Below are positions 20,075-29,543 of a stretch of 64,000 bases of DNA, in pieces. The DNA comes from Sulfitobacter sp. BSw21498. GTDB taxonomy: Bacteria; Pseudomonadota; Alphaproteobacteria; Rhodobacterales; Rhodobacteraceae. Below the pieces are notes generated by a model. The model had not been told where the DNA came from, did no database searches, and saw only the letters and a list, made by a program, of their open reading frames with translations. The stretch covers positions 2,646,001 to 2,710,000 of the forward strand of contig NZ_CP040753.1 of NCBI RefSeq assembly GCF_006064855.1, written 5' to 3'. Each line of letters begins with the position of its first letter. Position 1 is the stretch's first letter. The position numbers were made by a program, and so were the translations under genes.

Positions 20075-20685
20075 GCGTGTGCAAAAATATCCGTTTCGGG
20101 CCAGCCGTCCAAGTCAAGCTGGGCACGGGTTGGCAAAAATTCAAAACACGCTTGCGCGAGCTCGATCCGACCTTCGCGGATCAACATCTGGTTCAGCACG
20201 TCGCGCAGTTTGTGCAGGTGCAGCACGTCGGACGCAGCATAGTCGATCTGCGCCTTGGTCAGCTTTTCGGCCCCCCAATCGCTGGATTGTTGCTGCTTGG
20301 AGATATCGACGCTCAGCAGTTCTTGGCAAAGTTTGGCAAGCCCGTGGCGGTCGGTATAGGTGCGCACAAGGCGGCTGGCGATCTTGGTGCAATAGACCGG
20401 TGCGGCCTTTGCCCCAAAGGTGTTCAGCAGCGCCGCGATGTCAAAGCGCCCATAGTGGAACAGCTTGAGCACATGGGGATCTTCGAGCAGGGCGCAAAGA
20501 TTAGGCGCCTCGGTCTGGCCTTTGGCAATCTGGATCAGATGGGCGTTGCCATCGCCACCAGAGAGTTGCACGACACAAAGCCGATCGCGGTGCGGATGCA
20601 GCCCCATGGTTTCGCAATCAATCGCGACCATCGGTCCAAGCTTCAGCCCGTCGGGCAGGTCATTTTGGTAAACTGTATTTGTCAT
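20071..20685 (-). CDS. rnd: Ribonuclease D-type 3'-5' exonuclease, short form
   Basis: 204 residues from the ATG at 20685; an upstream start at 20724 is possible but gives an extension not expected for the family. DEDD motifs: D23/E25 in VAIDCETMGL, HYGRFDIAAL, and YAASDVLHLHKL. It has only the exonuclease domain and lacks the HRDC repeats of E. coli RNase D, as is usual for this short alphaproteobacterial type. Probably trims structured RNA 3' ends. It is the first gene of the rnd-kdsD-lpt unit. Confidence 0.88.
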   Translation of the reverse strand: MTNTVYQNDLPDGLKLGPMVAIDCETMGLHPHRDRLCVVQLSGGDGNAHLIQIAKGQTEAPNLCALLEDPHVLKLFHYGRFDIAALLNTFGAKAAPVYCTKIASRLVRTYTDRHGLAKLCQELLSVDISKQQQSSDWGAEKLTKAQIDYAASDVLHLHKLRDVLNQMLIREGRIELAQACFEFLPTRAQLDLDGWPETDIFAHA

Positions 20686-20740
20686 GCCTTCCCTATATCC
20701 CGCTGGTGCGCTTTGGGAAAGCATCGCTTTGTGTGCAGCT

Positions 20741-21511
20741 TCAGACGGTGGCGATTTCCGGCAGATCGGGGCGCGGATAGCGTGACAAAAGCTCTGCGAC
20801 CATCTGATGCGCGGTCAATCCGGCCCAATCGTCGCGGATCAAGGGGCGGGGCAACGCCGGATGTTTGAGAGCGAGACGACGCCAGTTATGCACAATCAGG
20901 CAGCGTAGGGTCGCGATTTGCAACGGGGTCAAAGTCTCGGCTGCGGAGAGGTCGCGCGCCACCCTGTGCAGCGCGTCTGACAGTTGCGTATAGCTTTCGG
21001 CCAGCGATGCGGGCTCTAGCTGGCGTTTCATCCAGTTAGGCGCGTCTTGCCCGGGCAGGGCGGCGGCCCCTTTTGGCACAGGCAGGGACGCATTGCCGAC
21101 ATACAGGCGCGGCATCAGGGCAGTGAACCCCGCCTTCTCCGGTGCATCACTATCGGCATCCTCGGTCACGATCATCTGCCAGCGTTCCGGCAGCTCGGCA
21201 GGTGTCGCATAAATCCTGCCACTTGCCGCCTGACTTTGCGCGCGGCCTGCGGGCGTCAGGCTGTGGTGGCTGATCCGCCCGTGCTTTTCTGACGCGATCC
21301 ATTTGTCTTTGCGCAAGCGGTGCAAGGCGACCCTAGCGGCTTCGGGGCGGACATCCATTGCCGTCATGATCGCCGACAACACCGGCCCGCCAATAATCTG
21401 ACCCTCTTGTCTAGCCATGTCGCCAAAGAGGCTGATCATCAGGGACCAGACCCGCTGCCCGCCGAGGTCTTTCAGAGGTGCGATCGCAAGGTCAAAGTCG
21501 TCAATAGGCAT
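20741..21511 (-). CDS. paaX: PaaX family phenylacetyl-CoA-responsive repressor
   Basis: 256 residues. An N-terminal winged-helix part (MISLFGDMARQEGQ, VRPEAARVALHRLRKDKWI) and a C-terminal domain with HNWRRLALKHPALPRPLI match PaaX. In E. coli, PaaX represses paa genes until phenylacetyl-CoA binds. Here it is the last gene of the paa operon, its start overlapping the paaZ stop, so it would be autoregulated. A likely operator is the inverted repeat at 28421-28460. Confidence 0.92.
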   Translation of the reverse strand: MPIDDFDLAIAPLKDLGGQRVWSLMISLFGDMARQEGQIIGGPVLSAIMTAMDVRPEAARVALHRLRKDKWIASEKHGRISHHSLTPAGRAQSQAASGRIYATPAELPERWQMIVTEDADSDAPEKAGFTALMPRLYVGNASLPVPKGAAALPGQDAPNWMKRQLEPASLAESYTQLSDALHRVARDLSAAETLTPLQIATLRCLIVHNWRRLALKHPALPRPLIRDDWAGLTAHQMVAELLSRYPRPDLPEIATV

Positions 21512-23525
21512 TCATGGTCAGCAATTCATATTCGGCCACGGCGGCATCATCCTGATTGGTCAGGGTCACGTGCCAGCGTACCTCACCGTAGTCATCATTG
21601 CGAGGCGTCTTTGCTTTGACGCTTAGGCGCACCTTGATGCTATCGCCCGCCTGCACGGGTGCCATGAACCGCAGGTTGTCCAACCCGGTGTTCGCCAGCA
21701 CAGGTCCGGGGTCGGGTTGCACGAACAGACCTGCGGCAAAGCTGAGCAGCAGGTACCCATGGGCAACGCGGCCGGGAAAGAACGGGTTTGCCTTGGCCGC
21801 GGCGTCGTCCATATGCGCATAGAACGTATCGCCGGTGAAATGCGCAAAGGTTTCGATGTCTTCCAGCGACACGACACGGCTGGCCGAATTGAACGTCTCG
21901 CCCAGATCAAGCGCACCAAAATGGCGGGTAAATGGGTGGCCGCGGTCCGAAATCTCGGTCGCGCCTGGGGTCCATTGCTTGCTGATGGCGGTCAGAATGT
22001 CGGGGCTGCCCTGAATGGCGGTACGCTGCATGTAATGCATGACGCCGCGCACGCCGCCAAGCTCCTCGCCGCCGCCCGCACGCCCGGGCCCACCATGCAC
22101 CATATGGGGCAGGGGGGCACCGTGGCCCGTCGCCTCGGCCATAGAATCGCGGTTGTTGAAATAGAGCCGCCCGTGAAACGCGCCGGCCCCCATCGCAATC
22201 TGCCGTGCAACATCGCCGTCGCGTGTGATGATCGACGCAACCAGCGACCCTTTGCCCTTGTTCAACAATGCGATGGCATGTTCGGTATCGCGGTAGGGCA
22301 TGATGGTGGACACAGGGCCAAAGGCTTCGGTGTCGTGCACATGGGTGGCGGCATCGGGATCAGCGCAGTGGAACAGCATCGGCGGGACAAAGGCACCTTT
22401 CTGTGCATCCGCGCCCTCTAACGCGAAGGCATCGGGGTCGCCAAAGACACGCTCCGCCTCTGACCCGATCAGCGCGGCTTTCGTCAGCACGTCACGACGT
22501 TGCGAAAGTGAGACAAGCGCGCCCATCTTCGTGCTGTCCAGTCGCGGGTCCCCGATGGTGACTTTGGCCAAGCGATCCGTCAGGGCTGCAATCATCGCAT
22601 CCACATGGGGTTGCGGGACCATGATCCGGCGGATGGCGGTGCATTTCTGCCCCGCCTTGGCCGTCACCTCGCGCTGGACCTCTTTGACGAACAGGTCAAA
22701 CTCCGGCGTGCCGGGGCCCGCATCAGACCCTAACACAGAGGCATTGAGACTATCTTGCTCAGACGCGAACCGGACAGAGCGTTCGACCAGCACAGGGTTG
22801 CTGCGCAGTTTCAGGGCCGTTTCTGCTGATCCGGTAAAGCTGACCACATCCTGACAATCGAGGTGGTCCAACATAACGCCCAAGCCCCCCGTCACCAGCT
22901 GGATCGCGCCATCTGGCAGAATGCCGGACTGGATCATCAGGCGGAAACAGGCTTCGGTCACCTGACAGGTGGCGGTGGCTGGTTTGACGATGGCGGGCAC
23001 ACCGGCGAGCAGCGTCGGGGCGAGCTTTTCCAACATGCCCCAAACGGGGAAGTTGAAGGCGTTGATATGCACCGCGACGCCTTGCAGCGGCGTGCAGATG
23101 TGGCGCCCCATGAACTGACCGGTGCGGCCCAACTGTTCCACGGGACCGTCCAGATAGACCTGATCATCCGGCATCTCGCGACGGCCCTTGGCGGCATAGA
23201 CCTGCATCGTGCCGATGCCGCCATCCACGTCGATCAGGTGGTCGGACTGCGTACCGCCCGTGTCGAACGACAGCTCGTATAGGCTCTGTTTATGGTCATT
23301 CAGGTATAGCGCGACAGCCTTGAGCATCTTGGCACGGTCATGAAACGTCAGGCTGCGCAGGGCAGGCCCACCGATGTCACGGGCGTAGCCCAGCATTGCC
23401 TGAACCTGCAGCGCGTCATTGCCTGCTTGGGCGATAACATCGCCGGTAATCGCGCTTGCGATGTGGCGTGCACCGGCACCGGGGTTGATCCATTGTCCGG
23501 CGGCAAAGCTTTGAATATCGCGCAT
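21501..23525 (-). CDS. paaZ: Bifunctional PaaZ: oxepin-CoA hydrolase / semialdehyde dehydrogenase
   Basis: 674 residues from the ATG at 23525, chosen over an in-frame start at 23555 because AAGGGG lies six bases upstream and the shorter protein begins at the family position. Residues 1-520 are an aldehyde dehydrogenase with a catalytic Cys in GQKCTAIRR. The C-terminal 140 residues are a MaoC-type (R)-hydratase domain ([27 protein letters not shown]). It opens the oxepin-CoA ring and oxidises the resulting aldehyde to 3-oxo-5,6-dehydrosuberyl-CoA. The gene starts ten bases after the paaE stop. Confidence 0.95.
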   Translation of the reverse strand: MRDIQSFAAGQWINPGAGARHIASAITGDVIAQAGNDALQVQAMLGYARDIGGPALRSLTFHDRAKMLKAVALYLNDHKQSLYELSFDTGGTQSDHLIDVDGGIGTMQVYAAKGRREMPDDQVYLDGPVEQLGRTGQFMGRHICTPLQGVAVHINAFNFPVWGMLEKLAPTLLAGVPAIVKPATATCQVTEACFRLMIQSGILPDGAIQLVTGGLGVMLDHLDCQDVVSFTGSAETALKLRSNPVLVERSVRFASEQDSLNASVLGSDAGPGTPEFDLFVKEVQREVTAKAGQKCTAIRRIMVPQPHVDAMIAALTDRLAKVTIGDPRLDSTKMGALVSLSQRRDVLTKAALIGSEAERVFGDPDAFALEGADAQKGAFVPPMLFHCADPDAATHVHDTEAFGPVSTIMPYRDTEHAIALLNKGKGSLVASIITRDGDVARQIAMGAGAFHGRLYFNNRDSMAEATGHGAPLPHMVHGGPGRAGGGEELGGVRGVMHYMQRTAIQGSPDILTAISKQWTPGATEISDRGHPFTRHFGALDLGETFNSASRVVSLEDIETFAHFTGDTFYAHMDDAAAKANPFFPGRVAHGYLLLSFAAGLFVQPDPGPVLANTGLDNLRFMAPVQAGDSIKVRLSVKAKTPRNDDYGEVRWHVTLTNQDDAAVAEYELLTMNAY

Positions 23526-23535
23526 GTCAGGCCCC

Positions 23536-24600
23536 TTAGTGATGGTCGTAGTCAATGAAAAGCGTGTCGCTCAGCGGATAGCTTTGGCAGCTCAGGCGGT
23601 AACCGCGTTCGACCTCGTAATCCTCCAGCGCATGGTTCGACAGCATCTCGACCTCGCCTTCGGTCACCTTGCACATGCAGGTCGAACAGACCCCTGCTTT
23701 GCAGGCAAAGGGCGCATCAAGGTTGTTTTCCAGCGCCGCGTCGAGCACAGACTGACCCTTGGCCATGGTAAAGCTGTGCTGCGCGCCGTCGATTTTTACG
23801 GTGACTTGCGTTTCGGCCTTACCCTTGCTGCGCTTGGCCATTTCCTGTTTCGCCAGACGACCCTGCTGGCTTTCGCTGAAGAGCTCGAATTTAATTTGAT
23901 CAGGCTCTAACCCGTGGGTTTTTAGTGCGTCAGCAATAGCAAGCATCATCGGTTCAGGGCCGCAGATAAAGGCCATATCCATGTCAGACACGTCGATCCA
24001 TGTCTTGAACAGCTCGGCGCATTTATTTCGGTCCACACGGCCGGTGAACAGATCGATATCCTGCCCGCTTTCCAACATGTGGATGACGCTCAACCGACCC
24101 ATATACCGATTCTTGAGGTCCTCCAGCTCTTCGCGGAACATGATCGTGTTCACGGCGCGGTTGGCATAGACCAGCGTAAAGGTTGATTTGGGCTCGCGTT
24201 TCAGAACGGTCTTGAGGATCGACAGCACCGGCGTGATCCCCGACCCGCCGGCAAATCCAAGGTAATTCTTCGCGTGATCAGGCTCTAATACGGCGGAAAA
24301 CGTGCCTTGAGGGGGCATTGCGTGCAGCGTATCCCCGACCTGTAATATCTCGTTCGCAAAGCTAGAGAACGCGCCGCCATCCACCCGCTTGATCCCGACT
24401 TGCAACACACCGTCGTCCAGACCCGCGCAGATGGAATAGTTGCGGCGCAGTTCGGTACCGCCGAAATCCTGTCTGAATGTCAGATACTGCCCCTGCTTGA
24501 AGGCGAAAGCCGTTGGGTCTTCGGGTTGCAGGGTCAACACGACGGCGTCGCGGATCGTGCGGTGAATATCAGTCACTAATAAGGGGAGAAATTGGCTCAT
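23536..24600 (-). CDS. paaE: 1,2-phenylacetyl-CoA epoxidase reductase subunit PaaE
   Basis: 354 residues. The N-terminal ferredoxin-NADP reductase-like module carries a flavin motif (RRNYSICAG) and an NADPH-binding GFAGGSGITPVLSI. The C-terminal plant-type [2Fe-2S] ferredoxin has CKAGVCSTCMC plus a downstream Cys in RLSCQSYP. It passes electrons from NADPH to the PaaA di-iron site. Three bases separate it from paaD. Confidence 0.95.
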   Translation of the reverse strand: MSQFLPLLVTDIHRTIRDAVVLTLQPEDPTAFAFKQGQYLTFRQDFGGTELRRNYSICAGLDDGVLQVGIKRVDGGAFSSFANEILQVGDTLHAMPPQGTFSAVLEPDHAKNYLGFAGGSGITPVLSILKTVLKREPKSTFTLVYANRAVNTIMFREELEDLKNRYMGRLSVIHMLESGQDIDLFTGRVDRNKCAELFKTWIDVSDMDMAFICGPEPMMLAIADALKTHGLEPDQIKFELFSESQQGRLAKQEMAKRSKGKAETQVTVKIDGAQHSFTMAKGQSVLDAALENNLDAPFACKAGVCSTCMCKVTEGEVEMLSNHALEDYEVERGYRLSCQSYPLSDTLFIDYDHH

Positions 24601-24603
24601 TGG

Positions 24604-25071
24604 TCAGATACACTTAAAATAATCGAAGGGTTCCAGGCAGTCGGTGCAGCGCCATTGCGCCTTGCAGGGGGTCGATCCGAACTGGCTGATCTTTTCCAGA
24701 TGCGTCGACTGGCAGCGGGGGCAGCGTTCGGGGCCACCTGCGGGTTGGGGCGGGGCGATGCCGTAACCTTCGAGCTTTGCGCGGCCCGCTTCGGTCATCC
24801 AGTCCGAGGTCCAGGCAGGCGAGAGTTGCCGCTTTAGGGTCAGTTTTTCGATCCCGTGCCCGCGCAATGCCGTTTCGATATCAAGGTTGATGATCGTCGT
24901 CGCAGGGCAGCCGGAATAGGTTGGTGTCACCGTCACCTCAAGTGTGTCACCGGACCATTGCACATCGCGGATGATCCCCAGATCAGTGAGGGAGATCGCC
25001 GGGATCTCGGGGTCGGGCACAGCGTCCAGCCAGCCCCAAACTGTCTCTAACGCGGGCTTTTCGACTACCAT
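24604..25071 (-). CDS. paaD: Epoxidase accessory protein PaaD
   Basis: 155 residues from the ATG at 25071; an ATG at 25101 is also in frame. The first half is a DUF59/MIP18-like domain (VPDPEIPAISLTDLGIIRDV), which in related proteins handles Fe-S clusters. The second half is a zinc-ribbon with two pairs of Cys (CPRCQS and CTDC). It is thought to mature the epoxidase or the PaaE cluster. It overlaps the paaC stop by seven bases. Confidence 0.9.
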   Translation of the reverse strand: MVVEKPALETVWGWLDAVPDPEIPAISLTDLGIIRDVQWSGDTLEVTVTPTYSGCPATTIINLDIETALRGHGIEKLTLKRQLSPAWTSDWMTEAGRAKLEGYGIAPPQPAGGPERCPRCQSTHLEKISQFGSTPCKAQWRCTDCLEPFDYFKCI

Positions 25072-25844
25072 GTCGCATCCGGGTAGGCGCGTTGAAGCCA
25101 TTGCATTTGCGTCAGCATATGCCCCAGATGTTCCGAATGGCGTTTGCCTGATTTGCCGCCGCGATGGCCGAAATCATCTTGGGGTTTTGTCAGTGTGGCT
25201 GCGGTGAAGACATCATTCACCAACGTATCATAGGCGGGGCGTAGGGACGCGGGATCGGGCGCGATGCCTGCAGCGACCATGGCATCATCGACGGCGTCGC
25301 CCATGAACATTTCCCCGACATAGGGCCACAACAGGTCCACCGCATTTTGCATTCTGCGGTGGCTTTCTTCGGTCCCGTCACCAAGGCCGATCACAGTGTC
25401 CGTCGCACGCTCCAGATGATAGGTCACCTCTTTGCTCGACTTTTCCGCGATGGCGGCGATCTGCGTATTATTGCTGCCCATCAGCGCGGTCAGCTGTGAC
25501 AAATGCCATGCGTCAAACAGGAACTGGCGCATGAGGGTCTGACCGAAATCACCGTTGGGTTGTTCGACCAGCAGCAGGTTGCGGAAATCCCAAACGTCAC
25601 GATGAAAGGCAAGCCGGTCGGCATCGCGACCCGCGTCTTCGACCTCGCCCGCGAGATCCAGCCACAGCGTCGTCTGCCCGATGAGATCCAGCGCGGTATT
25701 CGCCAGCGCGATGTCTTCTTCCAGCACGGGGGCGTGCCCGCACCATTCCGAAACGCGGTGCCCGAGAACGAGGGTATTGTCCCCCATCCGGCACAGAAAC
25801 TCGAACAAATCGCCTTTGTTAGGGTCTGTTTGGGGTGTGCTCAC
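25065..25844 (-). CDS. paaC: 1,2-phenylacetyl-CoA epoxidase structural subunit PaaC
   Basis: 259 residues of ferritin-like helical protein. It resembles PaaA but lacks the full di-iron ligand set, as expected for this non-catalytic subunit that forms the PaaAC core (NTLVLGHRVSEWCGHAP near the N-terminus, LLVEQPNGDFGQTLMRQFLFD in the middle). It overlaps paaB by four bases and paaD by seven. Confidence 0.94.
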   Translation of the reverse strand: MSTPQTDPNKGDLFEFLCRMGDNTLVLGHRVSEWCGHAPVLEEDIALANTALDLIGQTTLWLDLAGEVEDAGRDADRLAFHRDVWDFRNLLLVEQPNGDFGQTLMRQFLFDAWHLSQLTALMGSNNTQIAAIAEKSSKEVTYHLERATDTVIGLGDGTEESHRRMQNAVDLLWPYVGEMFMGDAVDDAMVAAGIAPDPASLRPAYDTLVNDVFTAATLTKPQDDFGHRGGKSGKRHSEHLGHMLTQMQWLQRAYPDATW

Positions 25845-26134
25845 ATCGCCCCCACTTCGTCTGGAATGTCAAAGAAGGTGGGGTGGCGATAGACCTTGTC
25901 GTTGGCTGGCTCATACAGCGGGCCTTTTTCCTCGGGGGAGGAGGCGGCGATCTGGGTCGCTTCGACGACCCAGATGCTCACGCCTTCGTTGCGACGGGTG
26001 TAAACATCACGGGCGTTCTTGATCGCCATTTCGGCATCTGCCGCGTGCAGAGAGCCAACATGCCGGTGGCTCAGCCCGTGCTGGCCGCGAATGAAAATCT
26101 CGAACAGGGGCCATTCATGTGTTGTGCTGCTCAT
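25841..26134 (-). CDS. paaB: 1,2-phenylacetyl-CoA epoxidase subunit PaaB
   Basis: 97 residues from the ATG at 26134. Upstream in-frame starts would add about 29 residues overlapping paaA and are unlikely. The sequence WPLFEIFIRGQHGLSHRHVG followed by DAEMAIKNARDVYTRRNEG is characteristic of PaaB, which bridges PaaAC heterodimers. The next gene overlaps by four bases. Confidence 0.94.
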   Translation of the reverse strand: MSSTTHEWPLFEIFIRGQHGLSHRHVGSLHAADAEMAIKNARDVYTRRNEGVSIWVVEATQIAASSPEEKGPLYEPANDKVYRHPTFFDIPDEVGAM

Positions 26135-26139
26135 CTTGC

Positions 26140-27132
26140 CTACTCCGCTGCCAGTTTCGCGGCGCGTTTCTTCGCCGCATGTGCCATCAGGCCGTCGCGT
26201 ACCCATGCGCCGTCGTCCCACGCTTTGTTGCGCGCAGCGAGCCGTTCGGTATTGCAGGGACCATTGCCCTTGAGCACGTCAAAGAATTCGTCCCAATCGG
26301 GCTGGGTAAAGTCATAATGCCCGCGTTCCTCGTTCCACTTCAGTTCGGGGTCGGGGACGGTCAGGCCCAGATATTCGGCCTGCGGCACACATTCATCGAC
26401 GAACTTCTGACGCAGCTCGTCGTTGGAGTTCATCTTGATCTTCCACGCCATCGATTGCGCCGAATGGACGGAATTTTCGTCCGACGGGCCGAACATCATC
26501 AACGCAGGTCCCCAGAACCTGTTTAACGCGTCCTGCGCCATCTTGCGCTGCGCGTCTGTGCCCTTCGCCATCTTCATCATGATGTCGTAGCCTTGGCGCT
26601 GGTGAAAGGATTCCTCCTTGCAGATACGCACCATCGCGCGGGCGTAGGGGCCGTAGGATGTGCGCTGCAGCGGGACCTGATTCATGATCGCGGCACCATC
26701 CACGAGCCAGCCTACGGCGCCCATATCGGCCCATGTTAGGGTCGGATAATTGAAGATAGAGCTGTATTTCATCTTGCCCGACAGCAAGTCGCGGGTCAGC
26801 TGGTCGCGGCTGACCCCCAGTGTTTCAGCGGCACAGTAAAGATACAGGCCGTGGCCTGCCTCGTCTTGTACCTTTGCCAGCAGGATCGCTTTGCGTTCCA
26901 GCGTCGGGGCGCGGGTGATCCAGTTGCCCTCTGGCAACTGGCCCACGATTTCCGAATGCGCGTGCTGGCCGATTTGCCGGATCAGGTTCTTGCGATACCC
27001 GTCCGGCATCCAGTCTTTCGGCTCGATCTTGCCGCCCGCATTTATCCGTTCCTGAAAGGCGCGTTCCTGCGGATCCATCTCTTCGAGAGATTTGACACCT
27101 TGGCCGGTGGATTTGATCATCTGTGCATACAT
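26140..27132 (-). CDS. paaA: 1,2-phenylacetyl-CoA epoxidase catalytic subunit PaaA
   Basis: 330 residues. Carboxylate-bridged di-iron monooxygenase with ligand segments around [13 protein letters not shown] and [11 protein letters not shown] (both ExxH-type). It epoxidises phenylacetyl-CoA to the ring-1,2-epoxide using O2 and electrons from PaaE. First of five contiguous subunit genes. A 30-base gap separates it from the thiolase gene upstream. Confidence 0.97.
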   Translation of the reverse strand: MYAQMIKSTGQGVKSLEEMDPQERAFQERINAGGKIEPKDWMPDGYRKNLIRQIGQHAHSEIVGQLPEGNWITRAPTLERKAILLAKVQDEAGHGLYLYCAAETLGVSRDQLTRDLLSGKMKYSSIFNYPTLTWADMGAVGWLVDGAAIMNQVPLQRTSYGPYARAMVRICKEESFHQRQGYDIMMKMAKGTDAQRKMAQDALNRFWGPALMMFGPSDENSVHSAQSMAWKIKMNSNDELRQKFVDECVPQAEYLGLTVPDPELKWNEERGHYDFTQPDWDEFFDVLKGNGPCNTERLAARNKAWDDGAWVRDGLMAHAAKKRAAKLAAE

Positions 27133-27162
27133 TGTTCAGATCCTTTCAGGGGGATAATTGCG

Positions 27163-28365
27163 TTAAGCGCGTTCGAGAATGATAGCGACGCCTTGGCCGA
27201 CGCCGACACACATGGTGCACAGCGCATAGCGGCCGCCTGTGCGTTTCAGTTGCAGGGCTGCGGTCATGACCAGACGCGCACCGGACATCCCCAGCGGGTG
27301 ACCGATGGCAATCGCGCCGCCGTTGGCGTTCACATGGGGGGCGTCATCGGCCACACCCAAAGCCCGCAATGTGGCGATCCCTTGCGAAGCGAATGCTTCG
27401 TTCAGTTCAATCACATCCATCTGGTCGATGGTCAGACCTGCGCGGGCCAGAACTTTCTGGCTGGCGGGGACAGGGCCGATCCCCATGACGCGCGGTTCAA
27501 CACCGGCGGCAGAGATGCCAACAACACGCGCAATCGGGGTCAGCCCGTGCTGCGACGCTGCCGCCCCGGACGCCATCAGCATTGCCGCCGCGCCATCGTT
27601 CACGCCAGAGGCATTGCCCGCAGTGACGGTCAGGTCGGGGCCATTGATCGGGCGCAGTTTGGTCAGCGCTTCGATCGTGGTGCCGGGCCGCGGGTGTTCG
27701 TCGCGGTCAAAGACAATCGGGTCGCCCTTGCGCTGCGGGATCGAGACCGGGGTGATTTCATCGGCAAACACGCCCGCCTTGTCCGCGGCTTCCCAACGGT
27801 CCTGGCTGCGCTTGGCAAAAGCGTCCTGGTCGGCGCGGCTGATGTCATAGTCTGTGGCGACATTATCGCCGGTTTCGGGCATCGATTCGACGCCGTATTG
27901 CGCCTTCATCTTGGGGTTTACAAAGCGCCAGCCGATGGTGGTGTCATAGACGGCGTTGTTGCGTGAGAATGCAGTTTCCGCCTTGGGCATCACAAAAGGC
28001 GCACGGGTCATGCTTTCGACACCGCCGGCAATCGCCAGATCCATGTCGCCTGCCTTGATCGCGCGGGCAGCAGCACCGACGGCATCCATACCGGAGGCAC
28101 AAAGGCGGTTGATCGTTGCACCGGGCACATCGACCGGCAAGCCCGCCAGCAGTGCTGCCATACGTGCCACGTTACGGTTGTCTTCGCCGGCCTGATTGGC
28201 GCAGCCAAAGATCACGTCATCAATTTTGGACCAATCCAGATCAGGATTGCGGGCCATCAATGCAGCAATGGGTGCCGCAGCAAGATCATCGGCACGCACC
28301 GATGACAATGCGCCGCCAAAGCGGCCGATGGGTGTGCGCTGTGCGTCACAAATAAAAGCGTCCAT
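27163..28365 (-). CDS. pcaF: 3-oxoadipyl-CoA/3-oxo-5,6-dehydrosuberyl-CoA thiolase (PaaJ/PcaF)
   Basis: 400 residues. Thiolase active-site residues: nucleophile C89 in NRLCASGMDAV, H356 in GHPLGMSGAR, and C386 in CTMCVGVGQG. It catalyses both thiolytic steps of the phenylacetate pathway, releasing acetyl-CoA and succinyl-CoA, and can serve the 3-oxoadipate pathway. It is first in the paa operon, so this member is most likely PaaJ in function. The operator-like repeat lies 56 bases upstream of its start. Confidence 0.93.
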   Translation of the reverse strand: MDAFICDAQRTPIGRFGGALSSVRADDLAAAPIAALMARNPDLDWSKIDDVIFGCANQAGEDNRNVARMAALLAGLPVDVPGATINRLCASGMDAVGAAARAIKAGDMDLAIAGGVESMTRAPFVMPKAETAFSRNNAVYDTTIGWRFVNPKMKAQYGVESMPETGDNVATDYDISRADQDAFAKRSQDRWEAADKAGVFADEITPVSIPQRKGDPIVFDRDEHPRPGTTIEALTKLRPINGPDLTVTAGNASGVNDGAAAMLMASGAAASQHGLTPIARVVGISAAGVEPRVMGIGPVPASQKVLARAGLTIDQMDVIELNEAFASQGIATLRALGVADDAPHVNANGGAIAIGHPLGMSGARLVMTAALQLKRTGGRYALCTMCVGVGQGVAIILERA

Positions 28366-28420
28366 AAAAGTCTCCCTTGGTTGATGAGCCTAGGGATAGT
28401 CGCGATTCGACGCAACTTAA

Positions 28421-28460
28421 ATGTTACCTGACATTTTTCAGTCTCGATATTTTGTAACAT
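28421..28460. promoter_or_regulatory. Candidate PaaX operator upstream of the paa operon
   Basis: ATGTTAC at 28421-28427 and GTAACAT at 28454-28460 are a perfect seven-base inverted repeat, 26 bases apart. ATGT and ACAT within 28421-28434 form a second nested symmetry. The region is AT-rich and lies just upstream of the first paa gene, where repression by PaaX would be expected. Assignment by position and symmetry only. The 239-base gap between the operon and serB holds no other gene. Confidence 0.45.
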
Positions 28461-28604
28461 TAGGCTGGGGTGTTAGTCGCGCTGCGGCGCGGACGGCTTC
28501 TTGTTCAACCTTCCCCCGCAGGAGCCCTGAAACAGGGGTGGAAACCTCGGTGAAACAATGCGCAGATGCGCCCCAGATTGAATTGACGAGAACGGACCTA
28601 CCCC

Positions 28605-29480
28605 ATGCATAGTGTGACCCTGTTAACCTCTCCTCAACGCCCGCAGCTTGAGGCGTCTTTGGTCGATGCTGTTCGAAATGCATGGGGGGGCGGGGATGCC
28701 GTTTGGCTGGCTCCGGACGAGGCCGCGCGCTTTGACATGAAGCGGATGCCTGGCAATCGTTGGGATGTCTGGGCCGAATGTCAGGGGATGGGCGTCGATC
28801 TGGTGATCACCCCGTCCGAAGGGGCGCGCAAGAAGATGCTGCTGGCTGATATGGACAGCACCATGATCCAGCAAGAATGCATCGACGAATTGGCCGATGA
28901 GGCTGGTGTGGGCGACCGCGTAAAAGAGATCACCACACGCGCCATGAACGGCGAGCTGGATTTCGAAGAGGCGCTGCGCGAACGCGTCGGCCTGCTGAAG
29001 GGGCTAGATGAAGCGGTTATCACGCGCGTTTTGGCAGAGCGGATCACCCATATGCCCGGCGGACAGACCTTGATCGCGACGATGAAAGCGAACGGTGCCT
29101 ACGCGGCGCTCGTCTCGGGCGGGTTCACGGCGTTTACCGCTGCCGTCGCAAAGGCGCTTGGGTTCGACGAGAACCGCGCGAATACATTGCTGGCCTCAGA
29201 CGGGGTGCTGACCGGCGATGTGGGGGTGCCGATCCTTGGAAGACAAGCCAAAGTCGATGCGCTGGAAGAGATCACCGCGCGGCTGGGTCTGACCGAGGCC
29301 GATGTGATCGCCGTGGGCGACGGGGCTAATGATCTGGGTATGCTGGCCCGCGCCGGCATGGGGGTGGCGTTGCACGCCAAGCCCGCAGTCGCTGCTGAAT
29401 GCGATGTCCGGATCAACTTTGGCGACCTGACGGCGCTGCTCTATGTGCAGGGATACACCAAGGACGAATTCGTCAGCTAA
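28605..29480 (+). CDS. serB: Phosphoserine phosphatase SerB
   Basis: 291 residues, HAD superfamily. The catalytic motif DMDSTMIQQECID has nucleophile D82 and general acid D84. Motif II is in ALVSGGFTAF, motif III in GDGANDLGMLARAG. The N-terminal 75 residues are a degenerate ACT-like region. It hydrolyses 3-phosphoserine to serine, the last step of serine synthesis. Divergent from the paa operon. Confidence 0.95.
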   Translation: MHSVTLLTSPQRPQLEASLVDAVRNAWGGGDAVWLAPDEAARFDMKRMPGNRWDVWAECQGMGVDLVITPSEGARKKMLLADMDSTMIQQECIDELADEAGVGDRVKEITTRAMNGELDFEEALRERVGLLKGLDEAVITRVLAERITHMPGGQTLIATMKANGAYAALVSGGFTAFTAAVAKALGFDENRANTLLASDGVLTGDVGVPILGRQAKVDALEEITARLGLTEADVIAVGDGANDLGMLARAGMGVALHAKPAVAAECDVRINFGDLTALLYVQGYTKDEFVS

Positions 29481-29493
29481 TTCCGAGAGGTGC

Positions 29494-29510
29494 ATGGGGC
29501 GCTGCCCCAT
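29494..29510 (+). terminator. Hairpin downstream of serB
   Basis: ATGGGGC and GCCCCAT form a seven-base stem with loop GCT, 13 bases after the serB stop. A short T run (GGATTTTG) follows after an intervening ACCCCGGG, so termination would be imperfect. It adjoins the repeat at 29517-29543. Confidence 0.5.
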
Positions 29511-29516
29511 ACCCCG

Positions 29517-29543
29517 GGATTTTGCACCATTTGGAAGCGGCTT
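29517..29543. repeat. Dispersed 3'-end repeat, copy 1
   Basis: GGATTTTGCACCATTTGGAA followed by GCGGCTT matches 41480-41506 with three mismatches. Both copies lie immediately after the stop of a minus-strand gene (asparaginase here, an ABC permease there) and next to hairpins. See the other copy. Confidence 0.6.
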
